From contig CAZUPD010000019.1 of assembly GCA_964621785.1 (NCBI GenBank), positions 17,007-81,006 on the forward strand: 64,000 bases of DNA, given 5' to 3'. Each line of letters starts with the position of its first letter. Position 1 is the first letter of the stretch. The notes under the pieces were generated by a model, which saw nothing but the letters and a program-made list of their open reading frames with translations, did no database searches and was not told the DNA's origin. This document shows positions 35,552 to 44,973 of the stretch, in pieces. Source of the DNA: JACKDW01 sp964621785. Lineage in GTDB: Bacteria > Myxococcota_A > Polyangia > Nannocystales > Nannocystaceae. Made by a program: the position numbers and the translations under genes.

Positions 35552-35944
35552 TTAATCAATCCTCGCCTCCTGCTTCGCACGTTGCCAGTCCGCACCGCAA
35601 CGCTGGAGGCGTTTGTCGAGCTCATCGAGACACTCTTTACAGTAGGAGGTCACAAGCTTCCCGGCGTCCACGATGAGTTCAGGACACTCCATTTTCGCAA
35701 CGCTCACCGGCAGGCCACGGACCTCATTCAGAAGGTCGCGGCGGCTTTCCACCAGACGCAAATAGTAATGGTAGAGGATGAGACTGCGTTGAAAAACTCC
35801 TAACTTTAGCTTTTCAAGCTCCGCCACGGGAAGATCGCGAGTGAGATCAAGTGATGCGTGACCCGCGAGTGCGAGGATTCGTGACAAACCGGATCCAAAC
35901 CTGTCATGTTCACACCTCGAAAAACAATATCGACCCGTACGCAT
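35552..35944 (-). CDS. Hypothetical helical protein of lower GC content
   Basis: The C-terminal 110 residues look protein-like: LTRDLPVAELEKLKLGVFQ, SLILYHYYLRLVESRRDLL, then KLVTSYCKECLDELDKRL. Three to four helices are predicted by eye. The start is uncertain; ATG 35944 gives 130 residues and a longer frame reaches 36022. The base composition is lower in GC than in neighbours, which may indicate transfer. No family was recognised and no motif suggests a function. Confidence 0.5.
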   Translation of the reverse strand: MRTGRYCFSRCEHDRFGSGLSRILALAGHASLDLTRDLPVAELEKLKLGVFQRSLILYHYYLRLVESRRDLLNEVRGLPVSVAKMECPELIVDAGKLVTSYCKECLDELDKRLQRCGADWQRAKQEARID

Positions 35945-36090
35945 CGACGACCTGCAATCCAGGTAGTACGCGGTTGTCGCGACGGGATTAACAAAATCTC
36001 CGCAATGAATCGGGATTCTCAACAGCCCGAGTCAACATCACGGTGCATCACGTCCGGCCGAACGTCGGTCCGCAGGATTGCGAGTGCTGT

Positions 36091-37500
36091 TTATCGCCCG
36101 CCACAGCTGCGGTCGCGTGGGCCACAGTTGACGCGCACATGGATGTGGGTGTCGTGGCCCTTGGCGTGGCGCACAATCCCGTTGTTGGTTTTGGACTTGC
36201 GCGGCCACTGGATCCACTGGGTGAGTTGTTTTTTGCTCACCCCTTCGGCTCGGGCAGCGCGGTAGAGGTTTCGCTGCAGGCGGTGGGTCAGGAAGATGTA
36301 TTGGACTTCGTTGGTGGTGATAAATGCGTGTACAAGCTTCCAGGTCGCGCGCCAATCGATCGCACCGCCTTTGGTCACCCGCGGTAGCCGAATATCGATG
36401 TCGCGGCCGCTTTGATGGGAACGGTGGGGCCGCAGGCGGCCGCCCTTGCGCTTGGAGATGGCCCCGATTTGCAGCGGCGCGCGGTACTTGGTCTCGTGTT
36501 GGTAGCGGGTGATGGCGTCGAGGATCTGTTTGATCGCGTGACTCGAGCCAAACGTCTGCTCGGGTTTTCGACGCACATACAACTTTTTTCGCTCGGGCAG
36601 TTGGATGCCGTTGACCAAGCGCCCGCGGTTGGGTCGGCCGATCGAGATCCCGTTTTGACGGACTTTGTTTTTACTCAGCGCGGCAGTCAGGGCCTTGGAG
36701 GTACCGTCCTTCGACGTTTTGCCGTCGCCGTCACCGTCACCCGCGCCGGTGTCTTGTTCGACCCACAGCCGCAACTTGGTACGCCCGGCCTTGAGCGCGG
36801 ACTTCTGTTTGACCTTGCGTCGGTTCCACCGCCACAGATCGTCGGGATCGATGTCGTGCTTTTTGGCGATCTTGGCCCAGGTGTCACCGCGTTTGACCGT
36901 GTACTCGATCTGCTCGCGCGGCGGCGGCGGGTCGACGGCACGAACTTTGATGGTCTTCCCGGCGACCAACTTCGGTTGTTTGGCGCTCTTGAGCGTGCGC
37001 TTGTTCCAGCGAAACAGGGCTTTCTCGGAAACCTGGTAGCGGGCTGCGATGTGTTCGAGACGCTCCCCGGGCACAACCTCGTGTTGGACCCACACCGGCT
37101 TGGGCGGCTCGGGCTCGGGTTCGGGTTCGGGTTCGGGCTCGGGCTCCTGTGCGACTTCAGCGGGGATCTCACCGCGGGCGATTGCCTCTTCGAGTTCTTT
37201 TTCGAGGGCCGCGAGTTCCGCATCGGGATCGTATTCCCTGGTGTCGTCGTCGGTATCCGTGTCGGTGTCGGACTCATCCAACTCGTCGGCGACCTCTGGT
37301 TCGGCGGCGGTCGCTTCGGTCGTCGTCTCGGTCGCGCCGTCGTCGGTGGTGTGCTCGACCTCGTCAGGTAGGGGGTGCTCGACCTGTAGCGGCAGTGGTT
37401 TGGTGTCCGTTGCAGCCGGGAGCGGGACACCAGCAGGACGACTGCAGGCAGCGAGTGCGAGTGCTGCAACTGCGACACGAAGGTGACAAAGACGTGACAT
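36091..37500 (-). CDS. LysM lipoprotein with MepA-like (M74) murein endopeptidase domain
   Basis: From ATG 37500 the protein is 469 residues. A lipoprotein signal (LRVAVAALALAAC) is followed by an acidic stretch and a (Pro-Glu)n linker near residues 118-135. Two LysM domains follow: VVPGERLEHIAARYQVSEKA and TVKRGDTWAKIAKKHDIDPD. The C-terminal 170 residues resemble penicillin-insensitive murein endopeptidases: SSHAIKQILD, then SHQSGRDIDIRLPR with the metal His and Asp, and HDTHIHVRVNC with the late His pair. It should bind peptidoglycan and cut cross-links or remodel the wall at the outer membrane side. Confidence 0.85.
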   Translation of the reverse strand: MSRLCHLRVAVAALALAACSRPAGVPLPAATDTKPLPLQVEHPLPDEVEHTTDDGATETTTEATAAEPEVADELDESDTDTDTDDDTREYDPDAELAALEKELEEAIARGEIPAEVAQEPEPEPEPEPEPEPPKPVWVQHEVVPGERLEHIAARYQVSEKALFRWNKRTLKSAKQPKLVAGKTIKVRAVDPPPPREQIEYTVKRGDTWAKIAKKHDIDPDDLWRWNRRKVKQKSALKAGRTKLRLWVEQDTGAGDGDGDGKTSKDGTSKALTAALSKNKVRQNGISIGRPNRGRLVNGIQLPERKKLYVRRKPEQTFGSSHAIKQILDAITRYQHETKYRAPLQIGAISKRKGGRLRPHRSHQSGRDIDIRLPRVTKGGAIDWRATWKLVHAFITTNEVQYIFLTHRLQRNLYRAARAEGVSKKQLTQWIQWPRKSKTNNGIVRHAKGHDTHIHVRVNCGPRDRSCGGR

Positions 37501-37611
37501 GGAGTCGTCGAAAGGCCCGAAAAATGTGCACGCCGTAACGCGCCAGCGGGGTGGGAGATTCCGAACGCCGGGCTTTTTCGGCGATAGCATTGGATCCGAT
37601 AGCGATCCAGA

Positions 37612-37639
37612 CCGTGGTTGGTGATTCGACCAACCACGG
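37612..37639. terminator. Perfect 10-bp inverted repeat
   Basis: CCGTGGTTGG (37612-37621) pairs with CCAACCACGG (37630-37639) around an eight-base loop, between the SGNH hydrolase end and the LysM endopeptidase start. There is no T-run after it on the minus strand. It may be a factor-assisted terminator or a regulatory site. A second inverted repeat TGGATC/GATCCA sits at 37591-37609. Confidence 0.5.
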
Positions 37640-37700
37640 CCACCTCGTTCCAGCGAGCTCGCGGAGGTTCCCGTGCTTGCAACCGGAACCGTCGGTTCGT

Positions 37701-38633
37701 CTACGGCTCTAGGCCGAGGGCCTTGACGACTTCCGGGTAGACCTTATCGGCGAAGTATTCGCTGCCTGCCATCGTGAAGTGGATCCCATCGTCGGCCCGC
37801 AGCTGCTGGCCCTTCTTGTTGCCGACATCTGCTGTCTTGAGCAACTTGCCGCCCTCGGCTGTGAACGTCACCGTATCGAGGTAGGTCGCCTTGTCACCGG
37901 CGGCCGCGACCGCCTCGGTCTGGATCCCGCGGATCAACTCGAGCTTCTTTTCAAAACTCGTCAGTCCCATCATCGGCAGACCCAGCCACAACACCTTGCG
38001 GTCGGATGTGCCTAGCTCGGCCAAGAACGCATCCATCCGCTCGCGGTAGGCGGCGTCCCAGTCATCGGATTTCCAGTGGACGCGCTTTTGCTTTTTGGTC
38101 TTCCCGGTCAGGTCTTGGCCGTCGTTGCCCCCGATGATCACCACGACGATGTGCGGGTTGTGGGCTTTGACCTGGCGCTTGGCCTCGCCCATCCAGTCGT
38201 AGAAGTCGGGGCGCGCGAGCCCGGATGCACTTTTGGCCTTGCGGGCGCAGTCGATCTCGGGGTGGTTGTCGAGTTTCTTCTCGAGCAGAGCACCAAATCC
38301 GGTCGCCGCCAAACTGTCGCCGAGAATCAGGACTTTTTGCGGGCGCTCCGTTGCGCGGGGATCGACCTCAGGCTCCGGTTCGGGCTCGACAACTTCGGGT
38401 TGGGCGGCAGCCGCGGGCGTGGGTGCATCGATCTCGGGCTCGGGCTCGGGCTCCTCCTCGGGAGGCGTCGCTGCAATCGCTGCCGACGGTGGCGCGGACA
38501 GTTGCGTCGGCGAGTCAGGAGTCGACGGCTGGCGGTCGGATTGCTCCTTCGAGCAACCTGGAGCGATCGCGGTGAGTGTGAGGCACACAGCCGCGGACAG
38601 GAACCGAGACAATACAGGACGCGCGTAGGTCAT
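37701..38633 (-). CDS. SGNH/GDSL hydrolase (DUF459-like) lipoprotein
   Basis: From ATG 38633 the protein is 310 residues. The lipoprotein signal ends in VCLTLTAIAPGC and is followed by a Pro/Glu-rich linker. The SGNH fold is shown by VLILGDSLAATGFG (block I Ser), VVVIIGGNDGQDL (block III) and DGIHFTMAGSEYF (catalytic Asp and His). The spacing fits the DUF459 family, whose members include envelope polysaccharide esterases or acyltransferases. It probably edits acyl groups on a periplasmic glycan. The LysM endopeptidase gene follows it after 200 bp. Confidence 0.85.
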   Translation of the reverse strand: MTYARPVLSRFLSAAVCLTLTAIAPGCSKEQSDRQPSTPDSPTQLSAPPSAAIAATPPEEEPEPEPEIDAPTPAAAAQPEVVEPEPEPEVDPRATERPQKVLILGDSLAATGFGALLEKKLDNHPEIDCARKAKSASGLARPDFYDWMGEAKRQVKAHNPHIVVVIIGGNDGQDLTGKTKKQKRVHWKSDDWDAAYRERMDAFLAELGTSDRKVLWLGLPMMGLTSFEKKLELIRGIQTEAVAAAGDKATYLDTVTFTAEGGKLLKTADVGNKKGQQLRADDGIHFTMAGSEYFADKVYPEVVKALGLEP

Positions 38634-38938
38634 TGGACGATGCTTCGTATAGCTCAGCCCAGATCTCTCACCAAGGATTTGGTGACTCGCCCGACCTTCA
38701 CCAACATTTCGGGCTAGGTGGAAGGGAATCAAACCACCTCGAAGGGGTTGTCTACCCCGAGCCGGTCCCAGACCTCGAATCGAAGAGAGCCGACACGGGC
38801 CCAAAGCGATTTTAAAACCGGCTCAGCGACCTGTCGATCTACCTCACAGCCCCTAACACGGTCGCTGATTGCGCAGGGTAGAAACCTCGTCGGAGCTATG
38901 GAACACTGATGAGGTCTGTCACTAAGGAGCTCTTGCCG

Positions 38939-39394
38939 ATGTCCCACCACGAATCCCCGACCGCAACTTCGATCTCCCGTTGGCGAACCGCCCGCGGCAT
39001 TGTTCTCGGCGCAATCATCCTCGCCGGCTCAATGGCAACCTCAGCGGCGGTGATGTATCGGCTCGCCGACTCAAACTGCGATCAGCGAGTTGTTCACCAC
39101 AAGCAGATTGCCGAACGAGGCTTCACCTACAGCGGGATTGGAGCTGTGATTCAGCAACAGGGCGACGAACAGGTCATGATTCGTCACGTCCTCCAAAATG
39201 GCCCCGCACATGGCTTGATCCGCGACGGTGCGTACCTGATCTCCGTCGATGGCAAGACCCCCAAAACCCTCCAAGGGTGGGCGAGTGCCCTGCGCGGCCC
39301 GGCTGGCACCCAAGTTGAAGTCGAAGTCGCATACCACGGATGTGGCCACAAGACGGTGACCCTCACCCGCGGCCTCATCTACATGCGGCGTTAA
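38939..39394 (+). CDS. Membrane-anchored PDZ-domain protein
   Basis: The 151-residue protein begins at ATG 38939, with AAGGAG at 38926-38931 as a good ribosome binding site. One membrane segment (GIVLGAIILAGSMATSAAVM) lies near residue 30. The rest is a PDZ-like domain: SGIGAVIQQQGDEQVMIRHV, GPAHGLIRDGAYLISVDGK and GTQVEVEVAY. There is no protease domain. Such proteins act as periplasmic adaptors, for example in secretion or protease control. It is a single gene. Confidence 0.75.
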   Translation: MSHHESPTATSISRWRTARGIVLGAIILAGSMATSAAVMYRLADSNCDQRVVHHKQIAERGFTYSGIGAVIQQQGDEQVMIRHVLQNGPAHGLIRDGAYLISVDGKTPKTLQGWASALRGPAGTQVEVEVAYHGCGHKTVTLTRGLIYMRR

Positions 39395-39562
39395 CGTCCG
39401 CGAGGCGTGAGCCTCCCGTCCGGCGGTGCTGCCTACGAAGCATCGCAGTCCGGCCTCTGGACGAACAGACTGGCGACCCACCCGGGTCGCCGTTAGTTTT
39501 TTGAATGTACAACGAAGAGTGCACGAGTACGTGTCGCAATCATGTGTGACCGTCAGTCGTCG

Positions 39563-41728
39563 CTATCCGTTCGCCGCGCCGCTGTGGATCCAAATGTCGT
39601 CGACAAACACGGCCGCCCGCGGACTCTCATCGACGATCCGGAGGGTCACCTGGGTTTCAAAAAGATCGGGTGAGATCGGCACAGAGACCCGGGCCATCGA
39701 CCACTGCGGCACATGTGTGTCAAACGCGATCGCCGTCGGGGAACCTGTCTCGGGGACCAGCTCTACGCGCAAGTTGTCGTCGAGCACACCCGCATGGCCG
39801 AGCCGCAGCGAGAGACTCGCGTTCGTTGGTATGACAAATGGTTTGGACGTCAGGGCGCCGCGGGCTTGAATCCCTGCATTAGAAGCTGCACTCGAGACCA
39901 GGAACTTTCCACCATGTGGACCGATCGGCTCGCGGACACCACCGCGCTTGGTCCCGACTTTGTGGAGCCCTGAGACGGCCGCCCGCGTAAACGCAGTCCC
40001 CTTGATTTCGGGAAAAAACAGCCGCAGCTCTCGACCTTCGAAGTCTTCGACGACGGTGACGTCAGCTGGAAGTGGCGGATCGTGTTCGGGGATCCACTCG
40101 AATACGAGCTGGGGATCGCGGTAGGGGGTGACCATCCCAGCCGGCGACATATAGCCGGACAGCGGTAAGATCCTGGCATCGCCCGTCAGTCGGGTTTGGA
40201 GGCGAAAGCGTTCGGACATCACCGTCAGCAACCACGGCGGGGGCGTGCGGTCAAACCACAACGTTGTGTAGCGACCCGCCCGCAGGGCCGTTCGCAACTC
40301 GAGGCGGACCCGTGACCGATCGCGGACGGGGATGTCGTGTAGGCCCATCGAGCCGATATGTCCGGGGCCGCCGGCCAGGATACTCCACCACGGACGGTGC
40401 AGGGAAAACACTTCGCCCGGTTGCGCCTGGAGCTGTGCCCGCGTTTCGGACGCCCGCCGCCAGGCTTCGCGACCAGGCAGCGTGCGCATCGGATCCATCA
40501 CGCGGTAACTGTCGAGCACCCCCCGGCGCAGACCGTGCTGTTGGATCGGGTGGTAAAACGGCTCGATAAACAGTGCAAATACAAGTTGACTGGCGATCAG
40601 GCCAAGGCCGACACGCTCGAGTTTGACACCCGTCGGCAAGGTGACACCCAGCCAGATGGCGGCAAAACACACTCCGGGAATAAACGCGTTGGGTTCGGCC
40701 CACTGGGTCGAGTAGCCGAGGGCCGAAACGAGTAGGGCCGCCGCGGCCAACAGCGACCAAAATGCCGACCCATCGCGGCAGCGTTCGACCAGCCACTGCC
40801 ATTGTGCAGATACAAATGAACTGCCTGTGCTCTTCCACTGCGTCAGGCGTTCGTAGGTGCGCTGTCCCAGCAAGGCCGATGCCCACACACACAAAAACGG
40901 GGCCGCGTGGGCAAACATGCCCCAGGTCTTGCTGGTAAACCGTTCGCGGTTAAACGCATGTGCCTGGTGGAGTTCGTAGATATAGGTCCATAACCAGTTG
41001 GTGGTCATCCACATCCCGATGTAGACACCGACCGCATCGACCACAAAGATTGTCAACACGTAGCGCCATAGGTGCCGCCGGGCCACCATCAACCCACCGA
41101 CCCCACTGATGAAGATCAGCACCGCGGCAGTTTGTTTGGTCCAAAACGCCAGGCCCATCAGCAACCCGGCGGCCACCGCCTTGCGGGCATGTTGTTGGCT
41201 GTGGCGCAGGAAGTACTGCCCCCACACCACCAGCGCCAACATCGTCATGTCGGGCCGGGCGACGTCGTACCAGCGAAATCCAAACACATAGCCGGCACAA
41301 AACAGGCCGACGGCCGCCATGGCGTGGGCGCGGGGCTTGCCCTCGGCGAGGACGATTCGCCAAATCCCGAAACAGGTCAGCAGCCAGGCGCCGACACTGA
41401 CCAGGCGTCCGAGGGTGTAGTCGAGTGGAAACACGGCCCCGAGGGCAGCGAGGATGACCGAGTAAAAAGGTGTATATAAAAACGGTACAAAATCGAGGGA
41501 CGGGCGCTCGTAGATCGGCAGACCATACTGGATCCGCATCGCCTGTTGCAGGCTGCCACCCTCCATCCATTCGAGGTCGAGCGGAAATCCGAGCCGGGCG
41601 GCAAACACGATCGTCAGGGCCAATAGCCAGACACACGCGAGCCCGACGACGACGCGACGGACGTGTTTTGTGTTTTTGTTAGAAGCCCCAGTTGCGCTGG
41701 CGGACACGGCGGTACTTGTGGCACGCAT
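39563..41728 (-). CDS. GT-C fold membrane glycosyltransferase-like protein with C-terminal periplasmic beta-domain
   Basis: The 721-residue protein has about ten membrane segments in its first 430 residues. An early acidic loop (LEWMEGGSLQQAMRIQYGLP) occupies the place where GT39/ArnT-like enzymes hold catalytic acidic residues. The last 280 residues are soluble, with strands and a CBM-like end (GTAFTRAAVSG, then AAVFVDDIWIHSG). It probably moves a sugar from a polyprenyl-phosphate donor to an envelope acceptor. It is the first gene of the glycosylation cluster, on the minus strand. The ATG at 41728 gives a normal N-terminus with a basic cytoplasmic start. Confidence 0.7.
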   Translation of the reverse strand: MRATSTAVSASATGASNKNTKHVRRVVVGLACVWLLALTIVFAARLGFPLDLEWMEGGSLQQAMRIQYGLPIYERPSLDFVPFLYTPFYSVILAALGAVFPLDYTLGRLVSVGAWLLTCFGIWRIVLAEGKPRAHAMAAVGLFCAGYVFGFRWYDVARPDMTMLALVVWGQYFLRHSQQHARKAVAAGLLMGLAFWTKQTAAVLIFISGVGGLMVARRHLWRYVLTIFVVDAVGVYIGMWMTTNWLWTYIYELHQAHAFNRERFTSKTWGMFAHAAPFLCVWASALLGQRTYERLTQWKSTGSSFVSAQWQWLVERCRDGSAFWSLLAAAALLVSALGYSTQWAEPNAFIPGVCFAAIWLGVTLPTGVKLERVGLGLIASQLVFALFIEPFYHPIQQHGLRRGVLDSYRVMDPMRTLPGREAWRRASETRAQLQAQPGEVFSLHRPWWSILAGGPGHIGSMGLHDIPVRDRSRVRLELRTALRAGRYTTLWFDRTPPPWLLTVMSERFRLQTRLTGDARILPLSGYMSPAGMVTPYRDPQLVFEWIPEHDPPLPADVTVVEDFEGRELRLFFPEIKGTAFTRAAVSGLHKVGTKRGGVREPIGPHGGKFLVSSAASNAGIQARGALTSKPFVIPTNASLSLRLGHAGVLDDNLRVELVPETGSPTAIAFDTHVPQWSMARVSVPISPDLFETQVTLRIVDESPRAAVFVDDIWIHSGAANG

Positions 41729-41939
41729 CCGCAGTACGGAGCAACCTTCTGCGAGACCTCGGTGCGACGTCCGAGCGAGGGGTCTGTGGTTTTCTCGACA
41801 CCTGGTCTTTCGCCGCGGTTTGAGCTCGAAAAACGTGCGGAACCAGCGGATTCTCGAACCGAGAGGCGGTGGAGAAGTTCTGCACGGGGGGAGGCGCGGC
41901 CTCGTTCGAGGACCACTCGGAGTTTATGGATCGTGGCGG

Positions 41940-43646
41940 CTAGGGGCCAAACGGACCCACTGTGTTGTCGCGTTTGCGCAGACAACAGTAATTGCCGAAC
42001 TCAAACGCGCCGTCGGGCAGATGCGCCGGTCCGGGGGAGATGCATGCCCACGCGTAGCCGGGACCTGCCCGCCGCCGGGCATCGAGGGCGCCCGGACGCC
42101 GCGTGTGGACGATGCCGATGTGACACAGCAAGTCGGGGTTTTGGGCCAGAATATGCTGGTGCGGCGCGTGTAACTGATGCCCGGGGCGCGCCCGCGGACC
42201 GGTTTGAGGCTGGAGGTCGAGCTCCGTGAACGTCGGGTCGACCAACCCGTACGCGTCGATCGTCGGCAGATCCGAAGCATAGGGCAGGGCCCCGGCCGCA
42301 CCCACGCTCACACGGGTTGCGGGCGGGAGGTGCTTCGCCATCCAGGAGCCGACTTCGACCCGTACCGCGGCAAACCGGGCCATCGCAGTGACCCCTTCGT
42401 AGCGCCCGTCGAGCCAGCCCGAGGGGGTCGCACGGTCGTGTGCCCACGTCGCCGTGGCCCTGCGCGCGAGGGCGCCGAGCATCAGGGCGACGGTCAAGCC
42501 CGAGGCAAGGTAAAATGCGTATACAATTTTTTGACCGCGCCGGTGCACGGCCGGCAGTCCGTGGCCTTCCTCGCTCGTGGCTTCGAGCCGGAGACTTTGG
42601 TGTGGTTGTCGAAACCCGTGTACACGGGTCGCTAACGCAGCACCGAGGTCTGCGAGCAACCACGCGACCAAACACGCACCCAGGGTCGTTGCCGGGAGGA
42701 GCAAGCGGCTGTAGGCCATAAAATCACCACCGACCGACCACACATAGGCCGCAGTCGCGGCGATCGGAGCCACGAGTTTGAGGTGGCGCAGGCGCAGCAT
42801 CGGCACCAGCGCAAGTGCATATACAAGGCCGGTCTCCCGCACCCACGTCGTCAGGTAGGGCCAACCATGGGTGTCGCGTAGGAGGTGCCCGTGGGACTTG
42901 ATCGCCCAGGTGTTGGGCAGCCAGTGTCCATAATAGATGTATCGCCACACAAAGTGACCTCCTACGATCGCGCTAAACACCGCCAGTGCGATGAAAACCC
43001 GACGCCAGGGGAGGTCGTGCACGTGGCTGCGAAGTGCCGAAGATTGTGTGTGTACAATGAATTGCTCGATCGCCCACGTGACCCCGAAGCTGGCGATGGG
43101 TACGGCTGTATCTGGACGCGTGAGCAGGGCAGCTCCCGCCAGCAATGCCGCGAGCACGAGGCGTGTCTGCATCCACGCGAGGATGGCGGCGAGAATCAGT
43201 GTCGCGGCCAAGGATGTCTCGAGGCCGCTGTGGGCCCAGACCATGTACGAAGGGCATAGGACCAGCAGGGCCGCCGGCAACAGATCGCGGAGATCGAATG
43301 CCCGGAACGATCCTCGGAGGGTGCGGCACAGCGCCACCGCAAGCCCGAGGCCCGTGGCCGAGCTCAACACGGTGAGGACCGGCGAGAGTGTTTCGGGGGC
43401 GATCGTCAGCAGCTGACCGCCAGCCAACAGTAGGACCCACAAAAAATTGGTGTAGCCCTCGACCCGCTCGCCGAGGTTGAACTCGAGGACACCGTGCTCG
43501 GCGAGGTGCCGAGCGTAGCGAAACGAGATATAGGCATCGTCGCACACAAACGTCCACGCGTCGGCGTGCAGCCAAAACACGACCGCAAGTGTGAGCACGC
43601 CGGCCAGGGCGATCGGCCGGCGCATCGCGTGGTCGAGGGAAGGCAC
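41940..43646 (-). CDS. GT-C fold polyprenyl-phosphate sugar transferase (AftB-like)
   Basis: The 568-residue membrane protein begins near GTG 43646 (ATG 43625 is an alternative). Early residues CDDAYISFRYARHLAEHG and GERVEGYTNFLWVLLLAG closely follow the first loop of mycobacterial AftB-type arabinofuranosyltransferases, with the catalytic Asp pair. GHWLPNTWAIKS and GGDFMAYSRLLLP are further family segments. About ten membrane helices and a C-terminal soluble part follow. The same motif is common in bacterial GT-C enzymes of unknown acceptor, so no arabinan role is claimed. It is divergent from the GT2 gene. Confidence 0.75.
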   Translation of the reverse strand: MPSLDHAMRRPIALAGVLTLAVVFWLHADAWTFVCDDAYISFRYARHLAEHGVLEFNLGERVEGYTNFLWVLLLAGGQLLTIAPETLSPVLTVLSSATGLGLAVALCRTLRGSFRAFDLRDLLPAALLVLCPSYMVWAHSGLETSLAATLILAAILAWMQTRLVLAALLAGAALLTRPDTAVPIASFGVTWAIEQFIVHTQSSALRSHVHDLPWRRVFIALAVFSAIVGGHFVWRYIYYGHWLPNTWAIKSHGHLLRDTHGWPYLTTWVRETGLVYALALVPMLRLRHLKLVAPIAATAAYVWSVGGDFMAYSRLLLPATTLGACLVAWLLADLGAALATRVHGFRQPHQSLRLEATSEEGHGLPAVHRRGQKIVYAFYLASGLTVALMLGALARRATATWAHDRATPSGWLDGRYEGVTAMARFAAVRVEVGSWMAKHLPPATRVSVGAAGALPYASDLPTIDAYGLVDPTFTELDLQPQTGPRARPGHQLHAPHQHILAQNPDLLCHIGIVHTRRPGALDARRRAGPGYAWACISPGPAHLPDGAFEFGNYCCLRKRDNTVGPFGP

Positions 43647-43956
43647 GATTGCCGGTGTACCGCTGAAGATCCTCGGTGAGCAAGCGAGTCGATGCCTCTC
43701 TCGTCACGTCACGGTTGCCGGAGTGAGAAGATATTTCGCGGCGAGCAGACCCTCGGATCAGCCTTTGGTGAACAGGATTGCCGGCGCAGGCGAAGAGCGA
43801 GCGAACCGATCGACCGGCGGGCGGTGGCGAAGACCATCGGTTTTAGCGTCGAAGGTCGGCGAACCCAGGTGTGTCTGCAAGTTTGTCCAGATCCCTACCG
43901 ACCGCACGCACAGCAGCCATCGGAGCGATTTTCCGTTACCCTCCGGGGGCCCACCT
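43647..43956. promoter_or_regulatory. Intergenic region between divergent glycosyltransferases
   Basis: 310 bp separate the AftB-like gene (minus) and the GT2 gene (plus). Frames that extend the GT2 upstream have no family similarity. No repeat or hairpin stands out; promoters for both genes are expected here. Confidence 0.35.
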
Positions 43957-44967
43957 GTGAAGCTCATCATCCAAATCCCGTGCCTCAACGAACGCGAACA
44001 GTTGCCCGGCACATTCGCCGATCTGCCGCGGGCGATCCCCGGTGTCGACAGCATCGAAATCCTGATCATCGATGACGGCAGCAGCGACCAGACCTCGGAA
44101 GTCGCGGCGTCCTTGGGAGCTCACTACATTCTCCGGTTTCCCCACAACCGCGGGTTGGCGGCCGCCTACAGTGCTGGGCTCGATGCCTGCTTGCGGCTCG
44201 GGGCCGACATCATTGTCAATACCGACGCCGACAACCAGTACCCCGGCGCGGCGATCAGCGACTTGGTCGCGCCGTTGCTACGCAGCGAGGCGGACATCGT
44301 CATCGGCGATCGTCAGACCGACACCATTGCCCATTTTTCGGTTCTCAAGCGGGTGCTGCAACGCTGGGGCTCGCGGGTGGTTCGCGGAGCATCTGGCACT
44401 GAAGTGATCGACGCGACCAGCGGATTTCGGGCCGTCAACCGCCGGGCCGCCACCACCCTGTTTGTCCACAATCGATTCACCTACACCCTCGAGACGATCA
44501 TCCAGGCCGGCCATGCAGGTCTGTGTATCGTCAACGTTCCGATCCAGACGAACCCGCAGACCCGGCGCTCGCGGTTGTTTTCGTCGATGGCCAGCTACGT
44601 CCGGCGCAATGGTGCCGTCATCGTGCGCTCCTACGCGATGTACTCGCCGATGCAAACCTTTGGTTTTGTCGCCGCGTTGTTACTGTTCACGGGCCTGACG
44701 CTCGGCGGGCGGTTTTTGTACTTTTATATCTCGCGCTACCCCGCCGACAGTGGCCACACCGAATCCCTGTTGGTCGCGGTTGGAGCGGTCTTGATGGCAT
44801 TTTTGGTCGGGCTGATGGCGCTGTTGGGTGACCTGATTGCCGCCAACCGCCGGCTCACCGAGCAGGTACTCGCCCGTATGCGGCAGCTGGAATCGGAGCT
44901 CAAACGCCCCGAGCAGGTGCCGGGGCTACAGGTGACCGGCGCGGCAGCATGGACGCCCGAGGAGTAA
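43957..44967 (+). CDS. GT2 family polyprenyl-phosphate glycosyltransferase
   Basis: From GTG 43957 the protein is 336 residues. KLIIQIPCLNEREQLPGTF, IEILIIDDGSSDQTSEVAA and IIVNTDADNQYPG are the GT2 nucleotide-sugar and DxD signatures. RLGADIIVN, ATSGFRAVNRRAA and two C-terminal membrane helices are typical of dolichyl-phosphate-mannose-synthase/GtrB-like enzymes. It would load a sugar onto undecaprenyl phosphate in the cytoplasm to feed the neighbouring GT-C enzymes. It starts the plus-strand run 43957-49293 and ends six bases before the methyltransferase gene. Confidence 0.88.
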   Translation: MKLIIQIPCLNEREQLPGTFADLPRAIPGVDSIEILIIDDGSSDQTSEVAASLGAHYILRFPHNRGLAAAYSAGLDACLRLGADIIVNTDADNQYPGAAISDLVAPLLRSEADIVIGDRQTDTIAHFSVLKRVLQRWGSRVVRGASGTEVIDATSGFRAVNRRAATTLFVHNRFTYTLETIIQAGHAGLCIVNVPIQTNPQTRRSRLFSSMASYVRRNGAVIVRSYAMYSPMQTFGFVAALLLFTGLTLGGRFLYFYISRYPADSGHTESLLVAVGAVLMAFLVGLMALLGDLIAANRRLTEQVLARMRQLESELKRPEQVPGLQVTGAAAWTPEE

Positions 44968-44973
44968 AAGGCG

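Noticed and set aside
35889..36022. N-terminal extension of the small helical protein to 36022
   Set aside because: The added residues are not protein-like and no ribosome site is visible, so the shorter form is preferred.
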